64,000 bases of DNA from Pedobacter schmidteae (lineage in GTDB: Bacteria; Bacteroidota; Bacteroidia; Sphingobacteriales; Sphingobacteriaceae): NCBI RefSeq assembly GCF_900564155.1, contig NZ_LS999839.1:2229097-2293096 (forward strand), in the 5' to 3' direction. The translations under genes were made by a program, and so were the position numbers. A model generated the notes under the pieces. That model saw only the letters and a list, made by a program, of their open reading frames with translations, ran no database searches and was not told where the DNA came from. Position 1 is the first letter of the stretch. Each line of letters opens with the position of its first letter. Shown piece by piece: positions 55,423 through 64,000 of the stretch.

Positions 55423-56043
55423 ATGGTGGCTCAGGTAGGTACATATGATTTGGCAGGTGAAAAGCTATTGCTCCAGCAGATTGCGATGGGGGATGAAACG
55501 GCTTTTAAGTCAATTTTTGATACCTACAGAGGCCGGACCTTTACTTTTGTCGTGAATTTTATTCACTCAAAGGCCGATGCTGAAGAAATTGTTCAGGATA
55601 CCTTTATGAGCTTATGGCAAAACAGGCTTAGCCTTACAGGAGTAGATCATCCCCGCAATTATATTTACACCATAGTAAGGAACAAAACGCTGCGTTACCT
55701 GAGCAATGTGGCCAGGGATGAAAAAATGCTGAAAGTAGTTTGGGCAAACATGCAGATAGAAGTAAACTCTACTGAAGAACGCATGCACTTAAGAGAGAGC
55801 AGTGCCCTGATTAAACGGGCACTTGCCATGTTACCGGAACAAAAACAAAAAATATTTAGCATGTGCCGGGAAGAGGGGATGAGCCACGAGCAAGTTGCGC
55901 TGGAAATGGGCTTATCCAAAAGCAGGGTTAAGAACATTATGGTCGAAATTTTGAAATACGTTAAAATATTTCTTGCTCAAAATTCGGTGATTTTAGGGCT
56001 CATTGCAGGTTTTTGTCTTTTTTTTAAAAATAATTCAATTTAA
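55423..56043 (+). CDS. ECF-type RNA polymerase sigma factor (locus C)
   Basis: A 206-residue sigma factor from ATG 55423 (MVAQVGTYDLAGEK). Region 2 (about 25-95) contains KADAEEIVQDTFMSLWQNR; region 4 (about 135-190) contains MSHEQVALEMGLSKSRVKNI. The C-terminus is strongly hydrophobic (SVILGLIAGFCLFF). An in-frame TTG at 55354 would force translation through the 55358-55400 hairpin and is rejected. It pairs with FecR 68 bp downstream. Confidence 0.92.
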   Translation: MVAQVGTYDLAGEKLLLQQIAMGDETAFKSIFDTYRGRTFTFVVNFIHSKADAEEIVQDTFMSLWQNRLSLTGVDHPRNYIYTIVRNKTLRYLSNVARDEKMLKVVWANMQIEVNSTEERMHLRESSALIKRALAMLPEQKQKIFSMCREEGMSHEQVALEMGLSKSRVKNIMVEILKYVKIFLAQNSVILGLIAGFCLFFKNNSI

Positions 56044-56111
56044 GACGGTCCTTTGTCTGGTTCTGTGTAACTATATGTATATAACCACCCTAATAGTGGC
56101 TATGTATTTTA

Positions 56112-57323
56112 ATGGAAAGAACTATAGAGCGGTTTAACCACCTGCTGAATAAATATATAGATAAATCCTGCAGCCTTGAAGAACTTAAGGAACTGTTTTC
56201 TTATATGGAAGTACCCGAATATAAGGATAGGCTGGCCACGGTAATGGATGAAAATTATAAATCATTGCGACCGGGAACCGAAGTAGATTCGGTAGACTGG
56301 GATGAGATGTTTAATGCTATAGTGGATCAGGACAGATCTGTAAAGGCAAAAATGAAACCATTGTGGTCTAAATTACTGCCCATTGCTGCAGCTATACTGG
56401 TGTTGTTGTCAATAGGGGTTTTGATTTGGGATAAGCAGCAACGGCCGGGTAATGGTAGCACAACAAGTGTAAAGATTAAAAAGGATATTGCCCCTGGAGG
56501 AAATAAAGCTGTGCTGAAACTGGCGGATGGGACGGAGATTGTATTGGATGGGCATAGCAGTGGCGTATTGGCCAACGAGGATGGTACAAAGATCAGTAAA
56601 ACCGCCGATGGGATGTTGTTGTATGATGCTAGTAAATCTGCTGCTGATGAGGCTATAGTTACGGAAAATCATACTAATACATTGAGTACACCGAGCGGGG
56701 GGCAGTATATGTTAATTTTGCCCGACAAAACTAAAGTATGGCTCAATGCTGAATCTTCTATCTCTTATCCTTCGGTTTTTATCGGGGCTGAAAGAAACGT
56801 CTCTTTAGTGGGAGAGGCCTATTTTGAGGTAGCAAAGGATAAACAACATCCTTTTAAAGTTAAGACCGGTGCTGCGGAGGTAAAGGTTTTGGGTACGCAT
56901 TTCAATATCATGTGTTATACAAATGAAGGACAAACCCAGGTTTCACTGGCCGAGGGATCGGTTCGTGTGGGACTTGGAAAGGCTTCGGAAGTGCTGGTGC
57001 CCGGGCAGCAAGCCTCCATTAAAAACGGAACCGAGCGTATCGTGTTAAAAAATGTAGACATGGATGAGGTGATTGATTGGAAAAATGGGTTGTTCCAGTT
57101 TGATAATACCCCTATTGAGCAGGTGATGCGTCAGATAAAAAGATGGTATAATGTAGATGTTGTTTATCAGGGGACTAAGCCTGATGTACATATCACAGGA
57201 ATGATTTCAAGAAGCAATAATGTTTCCAAGATATTGGATCTCATAGAAGAAGCCGGTGGAGTGAATTTTGAGATCGGCGATAAACAGATTATAGTTAAAA
57301 TAAACAAGAGGAGGCAACCATGA
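56112..57323 (+). CDS. FecR-family anti-sigma factor (locus C)
   Basis: A 403-residue regulator with cytoplasmic N-terminus (to about 82), a membrane helix (about 84-104), a FecR domain (about 190-295, with STPSGGQYMLILPDKTKVWL and EAYFEVAKDKQHPF) and a DUF4974 domain (about 325-400). It is closer in layout to the locus A FecR than to that of locus B. It is followed by a structured leader and the SusC gene. Confidence 0.92.
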   Translation: MERTIERFNHLLNKYIDKSCSLEELKELFSYMEVPEYKDRLATVMDENYKSLRPGTEVDSVDWDEMFNAIVDQDRSVKAKMKPLWSKLLPIAAAILVLLSIGVLIWDKQQRPGNGSTTSVKIKKDIAPGGNKAVLKLADGTEIVLDGHSSGVLANEDGTKISKTADGMLLYDASKSAADEAIVTENHTNTLSTPSGGQYMLILPDKTKVWLNAESSISYPSVFIGAERNVSLVGEAYFEVAKDKQHPFKVKTGAAEVKVLGTHFNIMCYTNEGQTQVSLAEGSVRVGLGKASEVLVPGQQASIKNGTERIVLKNVDMDEVIDWKNGLFQFDNTPIEQVMRQIKRWYNVDVVYQGTKPDVHITGMISRSNNVSKILDLIEEAGGVNFEIGDKQIIVKINKRRQP

Positions 57324-57365
57324 TGAGATAACTACTTATTCCAATTTATAGGTTAACCCAAAATA

Positions 57366-57416
57366 ACCTTTCCGGATTGCGCCCCGGAAAGGTCAGAAAT
57401 CCTGCTTGGCGGCAGG
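57366..57416 (+). promoter_or_regulatory. Stem-loops in the leader of SusC (locus C)
   Basis: ACCTTTCCGG (57366-57375) pairs perfectly with CCGGAAAGGT (57384-57393) around an 8-nt loop. A second small stem, CCTGC/GCAGG, follows (57401-57405 with 57412-57416). They lie 66-116 nt before susC and have no T-run. Confidence 0.55.
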
Positions 57417-57481
57417 CATATAGGGTTACCCTTATTTAATCGTGTCAATCAACTAAACACCTAACCCTACATTTCAAATAT

Positions 57482-60400
57482 ATGAATGATTATTCACATT
57501 CAATAACGGGCGTTATTGCCCATTTCTTTTCCGGTATAGACCGAAAAAGGACAGTCATTGGTCTAAAAAAGCTCATCCTGATGATCAAACTAACCACAAT
57601 CATCATTCTGGCCCTTACTTTTCAGGCAACAGCTTCGAGCTTTGCCCAAAAAGTAAGCATTTCCAAGAGTGACGCAAGCTTAAAAGAACTATTTAAAGAA
57701 ATACGTCGTCAAACCGGTTACGATTTCATTTACAACAATGAAGTCATTGAACGCGCAGGAACCGTTAGCGTTCAGGTAAAGGATAAAGATGTTTCTTCAG
57801 TCTTAGCTGAAGTATTTAGCCCTAAAAGGCTCACTTTTTCTATTGAAGATAAAAACATCATTGTAAAGGTGAAGGACGCAGCACCTGACAGACTTATCAA
57901 CGGAAAAATTGTGGCCGCCGAGGATGGTTTGCCCTTACCAGGCGTATCCATCAAAGTAAAAGGATCAACCAAGTCTACTTCAACCAATTCCAGTGGTGAG
58001 TTTTCTATCCGGGTAAATGAAGGTGATGTTCTGGTGATTTCCATGATTGGCTATGTTATTCAGGAGGTTCCGACCAATGGAAAAACTACGCTTAACATCA
58101 AACTTCAGCAGGATACCAAGGCTTTGTCGGAGGTAGTTGTTACTGGTTTTCAGAACATCAATAAGAAATTGTTTACCGGATCGGCTACTACCATTAGTGG
58201 TACCGATGTAAAGCAGGATGGGGTGGTCGACATTAGTCGGATGCTGGAAGGTAAAGTGGCTGGGGTTTCGGTACAGAACGTTTCAGGCACATTTGGTACC
58301 GCACCAAAAATTCGTGTGCGTGGTGCTACCTCTATTTCGGGTGAAAATAAGCCATTATGGGTTATTGATGGGGTTGTTTTAGAAGATGTAGTCAACATTT
58401 CTAATGATCAGCTATCCAGTGGTGACGCAACTACGCTATTAGGCTCATCTGTTGCTGGTATCAATGCCGATGATATCGAATCGTTCAACATCCTCAAGGA
58501 TGCATCAGCTACAGCGCTGTATGGTGCAAGGGCGATGAATGGTGTTGTGGTAATTACCACTAAAAAAGGCCGTGCCGGTAATACACAGGTGAATTATAGC
58601 GGTAACTTCTCTTCTTTTTTGAAGCCGAGTTACAGTACTTTCAATATCATGAACTCTGCCGACCAGATGTCGGTTTATGCGGAAATCTATCGTAAAGGAG
58701 GTTTCTCGCCTAATATCGTAAATGATAAAGATGGAGGTGTATTTGCTAAAATGTACCAGAAAATTAATACTTATGATACCAGTCTTGGTCAGTTTGGTGT
58801 CGAAAATACACCTGAAGGTCGCTCGGCCTATTTAAAAAGATATGCCCTGGCCAATACAGATTGGTTTGATATACTCTTTAAAAATTCCTTTGTTCAGGAA
58901 CATTCGGTAAGTATCTCCTCAGGATCAGAAAAATCTCAGCATTATTTTTCTGTAGGTTATTATAACGACAAAGGTTGGACAGTTGCAGATCAGGCCAAAC
59001 GTTACACCATGAACTTAAGAGGTAATTATACCCTTTCTCCTAAGTTGAGCGTAGGTATATTAGGGACAGGTGCCTTAAGGAAGCAGAAAGCACCCGGAAC
59101 GCTAGGCCGTACAAGCGATGTGGTAGAAGGAAAGTATAAACGCGAATTTGATATCAACCCATTCAGTTATGCTTTGACAACCACCAGAACGCTTACTCCA
59201 TACGATGAGAACGGAAATCTGGAATATTTTACCCGCAACTATGCACCTTTCAATATCCTTCAGGAATTAGAAAACAATTATATCGACCTGGATATGATGG
59301 ATATGAAATTACAAGGGGAATTGAACTATAAGTTCATGAAGAATTTTGAATTCAAGTCGGTGGGTGCCTTGCGTTATGTGAAAACTACCCGCGAACATAA
59401 AATCACGGAGTATTCTAATATGGCAAATGCCTATCGGTTCATGCCGAATTCGACCATCGCAAATAATAATATCTTTTTATATGACGATCCGGACCTGCCA
59501 CAGATTATTGACAAGGAAAGTGTTTTACCACAGGGAGGTTTTTACAATCGCAACGACGATAACCTGATGAGTTATGATATCAGGAATCAGGTAGATTGGA
59601 AGCAAAAGTTTGGCAAGCATGATGTTGGTGCCTTTATCGGGCAACAAACCAAATTTGCTGATCGTCAAAATAGTTTCAACAATGGTTATGGCTACCAGTA
59701 TGACAAAGGGGGGGTACCTTTTACCGACTATCGGATCATCAAAATGCTACTGGAAGGAAACTATAATTATTATGGGATGAACAGGTTTTATGATCGTTAC
59801 GCAGCATTTTTCCTAAATGCGAATTATGCCTACGATTCCAAATATATATTTAACGGAACAGTAAGGTATGATGGCAGTAACCGGATGGGCGAATCTGCAA
59901 CTGCCAGATGGTTACCAACCTGGACGTTGAGTGCGGCCTGGAATGTGGATCAGGAAGAATTTATAAAGAAAATTGATCAGATCAGTTATTTAAAATTACG
60001 CGGTGGTTACGGCTTAACTGCCAGCTTGGGTGATGCAACCAACTCTTCTGTAGTGTTAAAAAATAGCACAACACTTAGACCGCGGTTGTCGGAAGTTGAA
60101 CCACGCATCGTATTAGATGCTTTGGAAAACTCACAGCTGACCTGGGAAAAACAATATGAAGCCAATGTAGGCCTTGATGTGGGCTTGTTTCAAAGCCGTT
60201 TAACTTTTGCTGTCGATTATTACAACCGAAAAGGGTTTGACCTGATTGGCGATGTGATCACGTCTGGTATTGGTGGTGAGGCTATCAAAACAGCCAATTT
60301 CGCCGATATGGATTCTCATGGTTTTGAATTTACGCTTGGCGGATCACCCGTTAAAACATCAGGTTTCAGCTGGTCGTCAAACTTAACTTTAGGATACAAT

Positions 60401-61141
60401 AAAAATAAAATCACCAGTTTAAAGAGTAAACCGAGAATTTATGATTTAATTATCTCAGAAGGCGGAGCATTGGAAGGAGGGCCGGTAAGAGGTTTATATT
60501 CTATTGATTTTAAAGGCTTGAATGGTCTTGGCGTACCCACCTTTATTGATGAGGGAGGTGATTTGAGTACGAATGTGTATGTTCAAAGTACCCTTACCGG
60601 TAATCTGAAATATGAAGGGGCTGTTGATCCGCTTTATACTGGTGGCTGGACCAATACTTTCAGATACAAAGACTTTACGTTCAACTTTTTTGTATCGTAC
60701 CAGGCAGGTAACAAAATTAGGCTAAACAATATATTCGCTGCCAGATATGATGATAGTAAGGCTCTGCCAAGAGAGTTTTTGGATCGTTGGACCTTGCCTT
60801 TAGACGAGAATGCTACCAATGTCCCTTCTATTGCTGATTACCTGGTTAGAAAGGATCTCAACGGAACTTATCCATATGTAGCTTATAACTACTCCAGCGA
60901 TCGTGTAGCGGATGGCTCATTTGTCCGCCTGAAGCAGGTGTCTATGGCCTATAACTTACCTAAAAAATACAGTAATGCAATTGGCGTGGGTTCTATGTCA
61001 TTAAAGTTGCAGGGCAATAACATCTGGTTGCTATATGCCGATAAAAAGCTAAAAGGTCAGGATCCTGAATTTTTTGGATCTGGTGGTGTTGCGCTGCCTA
61101 TACCGAAGCAGCTGACTTTGTCATTAAAAGTTGGCTTCTAG
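57482..61141 (+). CDS. SusC/RagA-family TonB-linked receptor with STN domain (locus C)
   Basis: A 1219-residue outer-membrane transporter. An N-terminal extension and signal peptide (to about 56, SSFAQ) precede an STN domain (about 58-125), a carboxypeptidase-D-like domain (about 137-218), a plug (about 235-365, with PLWVIDGVVLEDVVN and ATALYGARAMNGVVVITTKK) and the barrel ending in LKVGF. The STN domain and adjacent FecR mark it as the signalling receptor of locus C. With SusD downstream it should import an oligomeric nutrient; the metallohydrolase gene behind it fits a peptide or protein substrate. Confidence 0.94.
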   Translation: MNDYSHSITGVIAHFFSGIDRKRTVIGLKKLILMIKLTTIIILALTFQATASSFAQKVSISKSDASLKELFKEIRRQTGYDFIYNNEVIERAGTVSVQVKDKDVSSVLAEVFSPKRLTFSIEDKNIIVKVKDAAPDRLINGKIVAAEDGLPLPGVSIKVKGSTKSTSTNSSGEFSIRVNEGDVLVISMIGYVIQEVPTNGKTTLNIKLQQDTKALSEVVVTGFQNINKKLFTGSATTISGTDVKQDGVVDISRMLEGKVAGVSVQNVSGTFGTAPKIRVRGATSISGENKPLWVIDGVVLEDVVNISNDQLSSGDATTLLGSSVAGINADDIESFNILKDASATALYGARAMNGVVVITTKKGRAGNTQVNYSGNFSSFLKPSYSTFNIMNSADQMSVYAEIYRKGGFSPNIVNDKDGGVFAKMYQKINTYDTSLGQFGVENTPEGRSAYLKRYALANTDWFDILFKNSFVQEHSVSISSGSEKSQHYFSVGYYNDKGWTVADQAKRYTMNLRGNYTLSPKLSVGILGTGALRKQKAPGTLGRTSDVVEGKYKREFDINPFSYALTTTRTLTPYDENGNLEYFTRNYAPFNILQELENNYIDLDMMDMKLQGELNYKFMKNFEFKSVGALRYVKTTREHKITEYSNMANAYRFMPNSTIANNNIFLYDDPDLPQIIDKESVLPQGGFYNRNDDNLMSYDIRNQVDWKQKFGKHDVGAFIGQQTKFADRQNSFNNGYGYQYDKGGVPFTDYRIIKMLLEGNYNYYGMNRFYDRYAAFFLNANYAYDSKYIFNGTVRYDGSNRMGESATARWLPTWTLSAAWNVDQEEFIKKIDQISYLKLRGGYGLTASLGDATNSSVVLKNSTTLRPRLSEVEPRIVLDALENSQLTWEKQYEANVGLDVGLFQSRLTFAVDYYNRKGFDLIGDVITSGIGGEAIKTANFADMDSHGFEFTLGGSPVKTSGFSWSSNLTLGYNKNKITSLKSKPRIYDLIISEGGALEGGPVRGLYSIDFKGLNGLGVPTFIDEGGDLSTNVYVQSTLTGNLKYEGAVDPLYTGGWTNTFRYKDFTFNFFVSYQAGNKIRLNNIFAARYDDSKALPREFLDRWTLPLDENATNVPSIADYLVRKDLNGTYPYVAYNYSSDRVADGSFVRLKQVSMAYNLPKKYSNAIGVGSMSLKLQGNNIWLLYADKKLKGQDPEFFGSGGVALPIPKQLTLSLKVGF

Positions 61142-61173
61142 TCATTAACCTATCATATTAAATAGAATTAGAG

Positions 61174-62619
61174 ATGAAAAAATATACGATATACTTCTTC
61201 CTTTTTATGGCCATCGCCGGCCTTGGATGCAATAAATATCTGGACCAGGCCCCTGATGATCGTACTAAGCTAAACACTCCGGCTAAAGTAGCGGAACTAT
61301 TGGTTACCGCTTACCCGCGGCGTAATGTTGTGTTACTGTCCGAATCCATGTCAGATATTCCAGCATTTGTAAGTGCAGCCGGGATAGACTTCCCTGTAAA
61401 TCAGGATGGCTATTTCTGGAACGATGTACAAGCAACAGATCAGGACAGCCCAACTGATTATTGGAACGCTTGCTACACGGCCATTGCAACGGCCAATCAG
61501 GCGCTTGATGCAATTGAAAAAGCCGCCGATCCTCAACAATATGTAGGTCAAAAAGGAGAAGCTTTGCTGGCCAGGGCATATGCACATTTTATGCTCGTGA
61601 CATTTTTTTCCAAATGTTATGACCCTGCAACGGCAGAAACTGACCCGGGTATCCCTTATGTGACTACACCAGAATCGGTTGTGTTTAAAAATTACGAACG
61701 TAAAACAGTAGCCTATACTTATCAGCAAATTGAAAAGGACCTGTTGGAGGGTATTCCGTTGATTCAGGATAAATATACTGTTCCTGCTTATCATTTTACA
61801 CGTAAGGCTGCCTATGCTTTTGCCTGCCGGTATTATTTGTTTAAAAAGAATATGGATAAAGTGATTGAATATGCTAACCTTACCTTTCCGGCAAATAATT
61901 TTGCTGATAATGTAAGGCCATGGAAATCATACGCTGGTTTTAATGTTCAGGAACTGGAAACTGCTTATATGAATGCAGGTAATCCGGGAAATCTTTTAAT
62001 TGGAGAAACCGTGTCGCGTTTGGCCAGGAACTACAAGAGACCAATTTACTCTATCAGTCAGAACAGACTAAGGACAATATTGGCTCCTGTAGGCGTAACC
62101 TTTACAGCATTGCCAACTTATTCTAACAGTTCTACCTATTACTATCTGATCAAATTTGCTGAGCACTTTGTTCGTACCAGCATTAATGCAACCAGTGGAA
62201 CCGGGTACACCATGGTGCCATTGTTAACTACTGAAGAGGTGTTGTTAAACCGCGCTGAAGCTTACATCGTGCAGGGTAAATATACCGAGGCTCTGGCAGA
62301 TATGAATACCTTAATTAGTACCCGTGTAACTGCCTATAGCCCTTCTGCAAATAACTTAACAGAGGCAAAAATAAAAAGTTACTATGCCAATGTGACTACT
62401 GATACCAAACAAGCCTATATCAATGCATTACTGGATATAAAAAAGGCCGAGTTTGTACATGAGGGTATGCGTTGGCTGGATATCTTAAGGCATAAACTGC
62501 CGGTATTGCATAGGGATGCCGCTGGTAACGAATTTAACTTAGCAGCCGAGGATAACCGCAAGGTATTACAAATTCCTTCTCAGGTTACTTTATCAGGTGT
62601 TGAACAAAATCCACGTTAA
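61174..62619 (+). CDS. SusD/RagB-family substrate-binding lipoprotein (locus C)
   Basis: A 481-residue surface lipoprotein with lipobox Cys19 (GLGC), then NKYLDQAPDDRT. It carries the AEALLARAYAHFMLVTFFSK-like helix of the family (residues about 128-147) and the C-terminal EEVLLNRAEAYIVQGKY and ERxxEF-type segment (FVHEGMRWLDILRHKLPV). It starts 32 bp after susC and belongs to the SusD-like group that travels with zinc metallohydrolase lipoproteins. Confidence 0.93.
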   Translation: MKKYTIYFFLFMAIAGLGCNKYLDQAPDDRTKLNTPAKVAELLVTAYPRRNVVLLSESMSDIPAFVSAAGIDFPVNQDGYFWNDVQATDQDSPTDYWNACYTAIATANQALDAIEKAADPQQYVGQKGEALLARAYAHFMLVTFFSKCYDPATAETDPGIPYVTTPESVVFKNYERKTVAYTYQQIEKDLLEGIPLIQDKYTVPAYHFTRKAAYAFACRYYLFKKNMDKVIEYANLTFPANNFADNVRPWKSYAGFNVQELETAYMNAGNPGNLLIGETVSRLARNYKRPIYSISQNRLRTILAPVGVTFTALPTYSNSSTYYYLIKFAEHFVRTSINATSGTGYTMVPLLTTEEVLLNRAEAYIVQGKYTEALADMNTLISTRVTAYSPSANNLTEAKIKSYYANVTTDTKQAYINALLDIKKAEFVHEGMRWLDILRHKLPVLHRDAAGNEFNLAAEDNRKVLQIPSQVTLSGVEQNPR

Positions 62620-62637
62620 CGAATAAATCCAAAGAAC

Positions 62638-64000
62638 ATGAAAAATTTTATATATACACTGGGTATTTTTTCTCTTTTAAGCTTAACGATTGGCTGTAAA
62701 AAGAACGAAAATCTGGACAGGGAAATTGTTGGCCTTGGTGGTGATACCTGGGAGCAGGGGGCTATTGACGAGTGGTTGTACAACAACTTTACAAAGCCTT
62801 TTAATATGTCTGTTAAATACAGATGGGATGGTACGGAATATGATGTAGCAAAAACGCTGACCCCACCAAAACTCGATAAAGTTCAGCCTTTGATGGAAAT
62901 GGTAAAATCGGTATGGATTGACCCCTATGTTGCAGAAAGCAATATGGATTTTATCAGAAAATATGGTCCTAAAAACTATATCCTGGTAGGTAGTTTACAA
63001 TATAATGCTGGTGGAACAGTTACTTTGGGAGAAGCCGAAGGAGGAGTAAAAGTGACCTTGTTTAATGTGAATAACTTCACTAAAACCAATAGGGATGTTT
63101 CGCAACGTGTGCTCAAAACCATTCATCATGAGTTTACACATATTTTAAATCAGAATATCAGTTATCAAAAGGAGTTTCCACAAATCACTCCGGCTGGCTA
63201 TACTGCCGATTGGAACAATACTACCCTGGCTGCTGCAAATAGTGGTGGTTTTATCAGTCAGTATGCTCAGGCAGCACCTAATGAAGATTTTGCCGAGATG
63301 ACTTCGATTATGCTTACCGAAGGGAAATCTTCCTATGATGCGATTGTAAATAGTATTGTTGTGCCCAAGTTAGATTCAATCCCTGATGCAGCAAATCCTC
63401 CTTTTATCATTGTAAGAGAATCCCCTAATACAGTTGCGCAGGCTGCAATTAGGAAAAAAGAGCAATCGGTTATTTCCTATTTTAAAATGAGCTACGGCAT
63501 TGAATTTTCACGCTTGCAAAACAAGGTAAACTATGCCATGGCACAAAATGCACCTACAGATTTGGCTACACTATTTGGTAACCGTAAAAAGTATACTTCA
63601 CTTACTGTGGATCCTGATAATGTACCGGGTATGTCGGCAAACTTTATGACCACCTGGGCAACCGCCAAAACAGGGCTTGCTGCGGTTGGTGGTGCAGGTA
63701 GAGTACTGAATAGTTTTGTGCTGTTTTTTTATCCAAGAGCTGGTGAACTGGTTTTGCGCGTAAATTATGCAAACACTACTGGTACCCTTGTGGCAAATTT
63801 CGTCTACAAGGTAGCTTATAATGCCAGCAATCAGCTGACTTTGACTTATGTGAGAAGGGATGGAAATGCTGATGTTGTGGCTCCGGGATTGGTTGCTTTG
63901 ACCAATTATCTGACTTCGGGCAGTTTTGCAGTAAGCTGGCGTTATGATGCCAATTTCCTTGAATTCGGACAATGGACAAAGGTTTCAGACCCTACATCCT
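62638..64000 (+). CDS. Substrate-import-associated zinc metallohydrolase lipoprotein (partial)
   Basis: At least 454 codons, open to the end of the window. ATG 62638 lies 18 bp after the susD stop. A lipoprotein signal with Cys20 (TIGC) is followed by a metallopeptidase domain with HHEFTH (His163-His168; HExxH at 164-168) and a probable third ligand in NEDFAE (215-220). This matches the lipoprotein metallohydrolases that accompany SusCD pairs (TIGR04549/PF15890 type). It probably trims a peptide substrate at the cell surface before import. The last 100 or so residues are beta-rich and may begin a second, DUF4302-like domain. Confidence 0.88.
   Translation, partial: MKNFIYTLGIFSLLSLTIGCKKNENLDREIVGLGGDTWEQGAIDEWLYNNFTKPFNMSVKYRWDGTEYDVAKTLTPPKLDKVQPLMEMVKSVWIDPYVAESNMDFIRKYGPKNYILVGSLQYNAGGTVTLGEAEGGVKVTLFNVNNFTKTNRDVSQRVLKTIHHEFTHILNQNISYQKEFPQITPAGYTADWNNTTLAAANSGGFISQYAQAAPNEDFAEMTSIMLTEGKSSYDAIVNSIVVPKLDSIPDAANPPFIIVRESPNTVAQAAIRKKEQSVISYFKMSYGIEFSRLQNKVNYAMAQNAPTDLATLFGNRKKYTSLTVDPDNVPGMSANFMTTWATAKTGLAAVGGAGRVLNSFVLFFYPRAGELVLRVNYANTTGTLVANFVYKVAYNASNQLTLTYVRRDGNADVVAPGLVALTNYLTSGSFAVSWRYDANFLEFGQWTKVSDPTS

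Noticed and set aside
1..64000. tRNA or rRNA genes
   Set aside because: No cloverleaf or rRNA-like segment was recognised in the intergenic regions, which are short; a covariance search would settle it.

Overview
The window looks like chromosomal DNA of a member of the Sphingobacteriaceae (Bacteroidota), most likely Pedobacter or a close relative. This rests on SusC/SusD transporter pairs with STN domains, ECF sigma/FecR modules, many 'CKKDK'-type lipoproteins, TAnnTTTG-type -7 promoter boxes, weak Shine-Dalgarno sites, and the ftsX-DUF3098-uppP-truB-ribF gene order. The assignment comes from gene content only. I saw no tRNA, rRNA, CRISPR array, phage or transposase gene.

Region 1 (1-12974) is mostly housekeeping. 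It has a LysE-like exporter, a Kef-type cation/proton antiporter, and a tightly packed minus-strand operon (7908 down to 3471) for FtsX, a DUF3098 protein, UppP, TruB, a YitT-family protein and RibF. Then come a small lipoprotein, a CLC protein with the sequence marks of a fluoride/proton antiporter, and leucyl-tRNA synthetase. A terminator-like hairpin at 8614-8761 appears to have been split by a 115-bp inverted-repeat insertion.

Region 2 (13477-27466) is uptake. It holds a siderophore-type TonB receptor, a PepSY membrane protein and a secreted esterase, followed by locus A: sigma, FecR, SusC, SusD and two periplasmic thioredoxin-fold proteins.

Region 3 (27545-32281) is a probable transition-metal uptake operon: a Cys/His-rich small membrane protein, a TonB receptor and two DUF4625 lipoproteins. 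It sits behind a striking nested palindrome (27545-27591) that resembles paired Fur/Zur-type operators. It ends in an unexplained 58-bp tandem repeat and a terminator.

Region 4 (32282-49717) is locus B: sigma, FecR, an STN-type TonB receptor, two lipoproteins of unknown function, three fasciclin (FAS1) lipoproteins, an Oar-like TonB receptor and an IPT/NHL lipoprotein. It is almost gap-free, has no SusD, and closes with a strong terminator. This is the best candidate for an undescribed surface system in the window.

Region 5 (49866-64000) has a multi-PAS histidine kinase with two H-boxes, an outer-membrane beta-barrel protein, an intergenic array of TTCACA/TGTGAA half-sites spaced exactly 11 bp apart, and locus C: sigma, FecR, SusC, SusD and a zinc metallohydrolase lipoprotein cut by the window end.

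In all three sigma/FecR loci a stem-loop lies between fecR and the transporter gene, which suggests a shared leader control. The expected logic is the standard one for these families: substrate binding at the outer-membrane receptor is passed through its STN domain to FecR, which frees the sigma factor to transcribe the locus.
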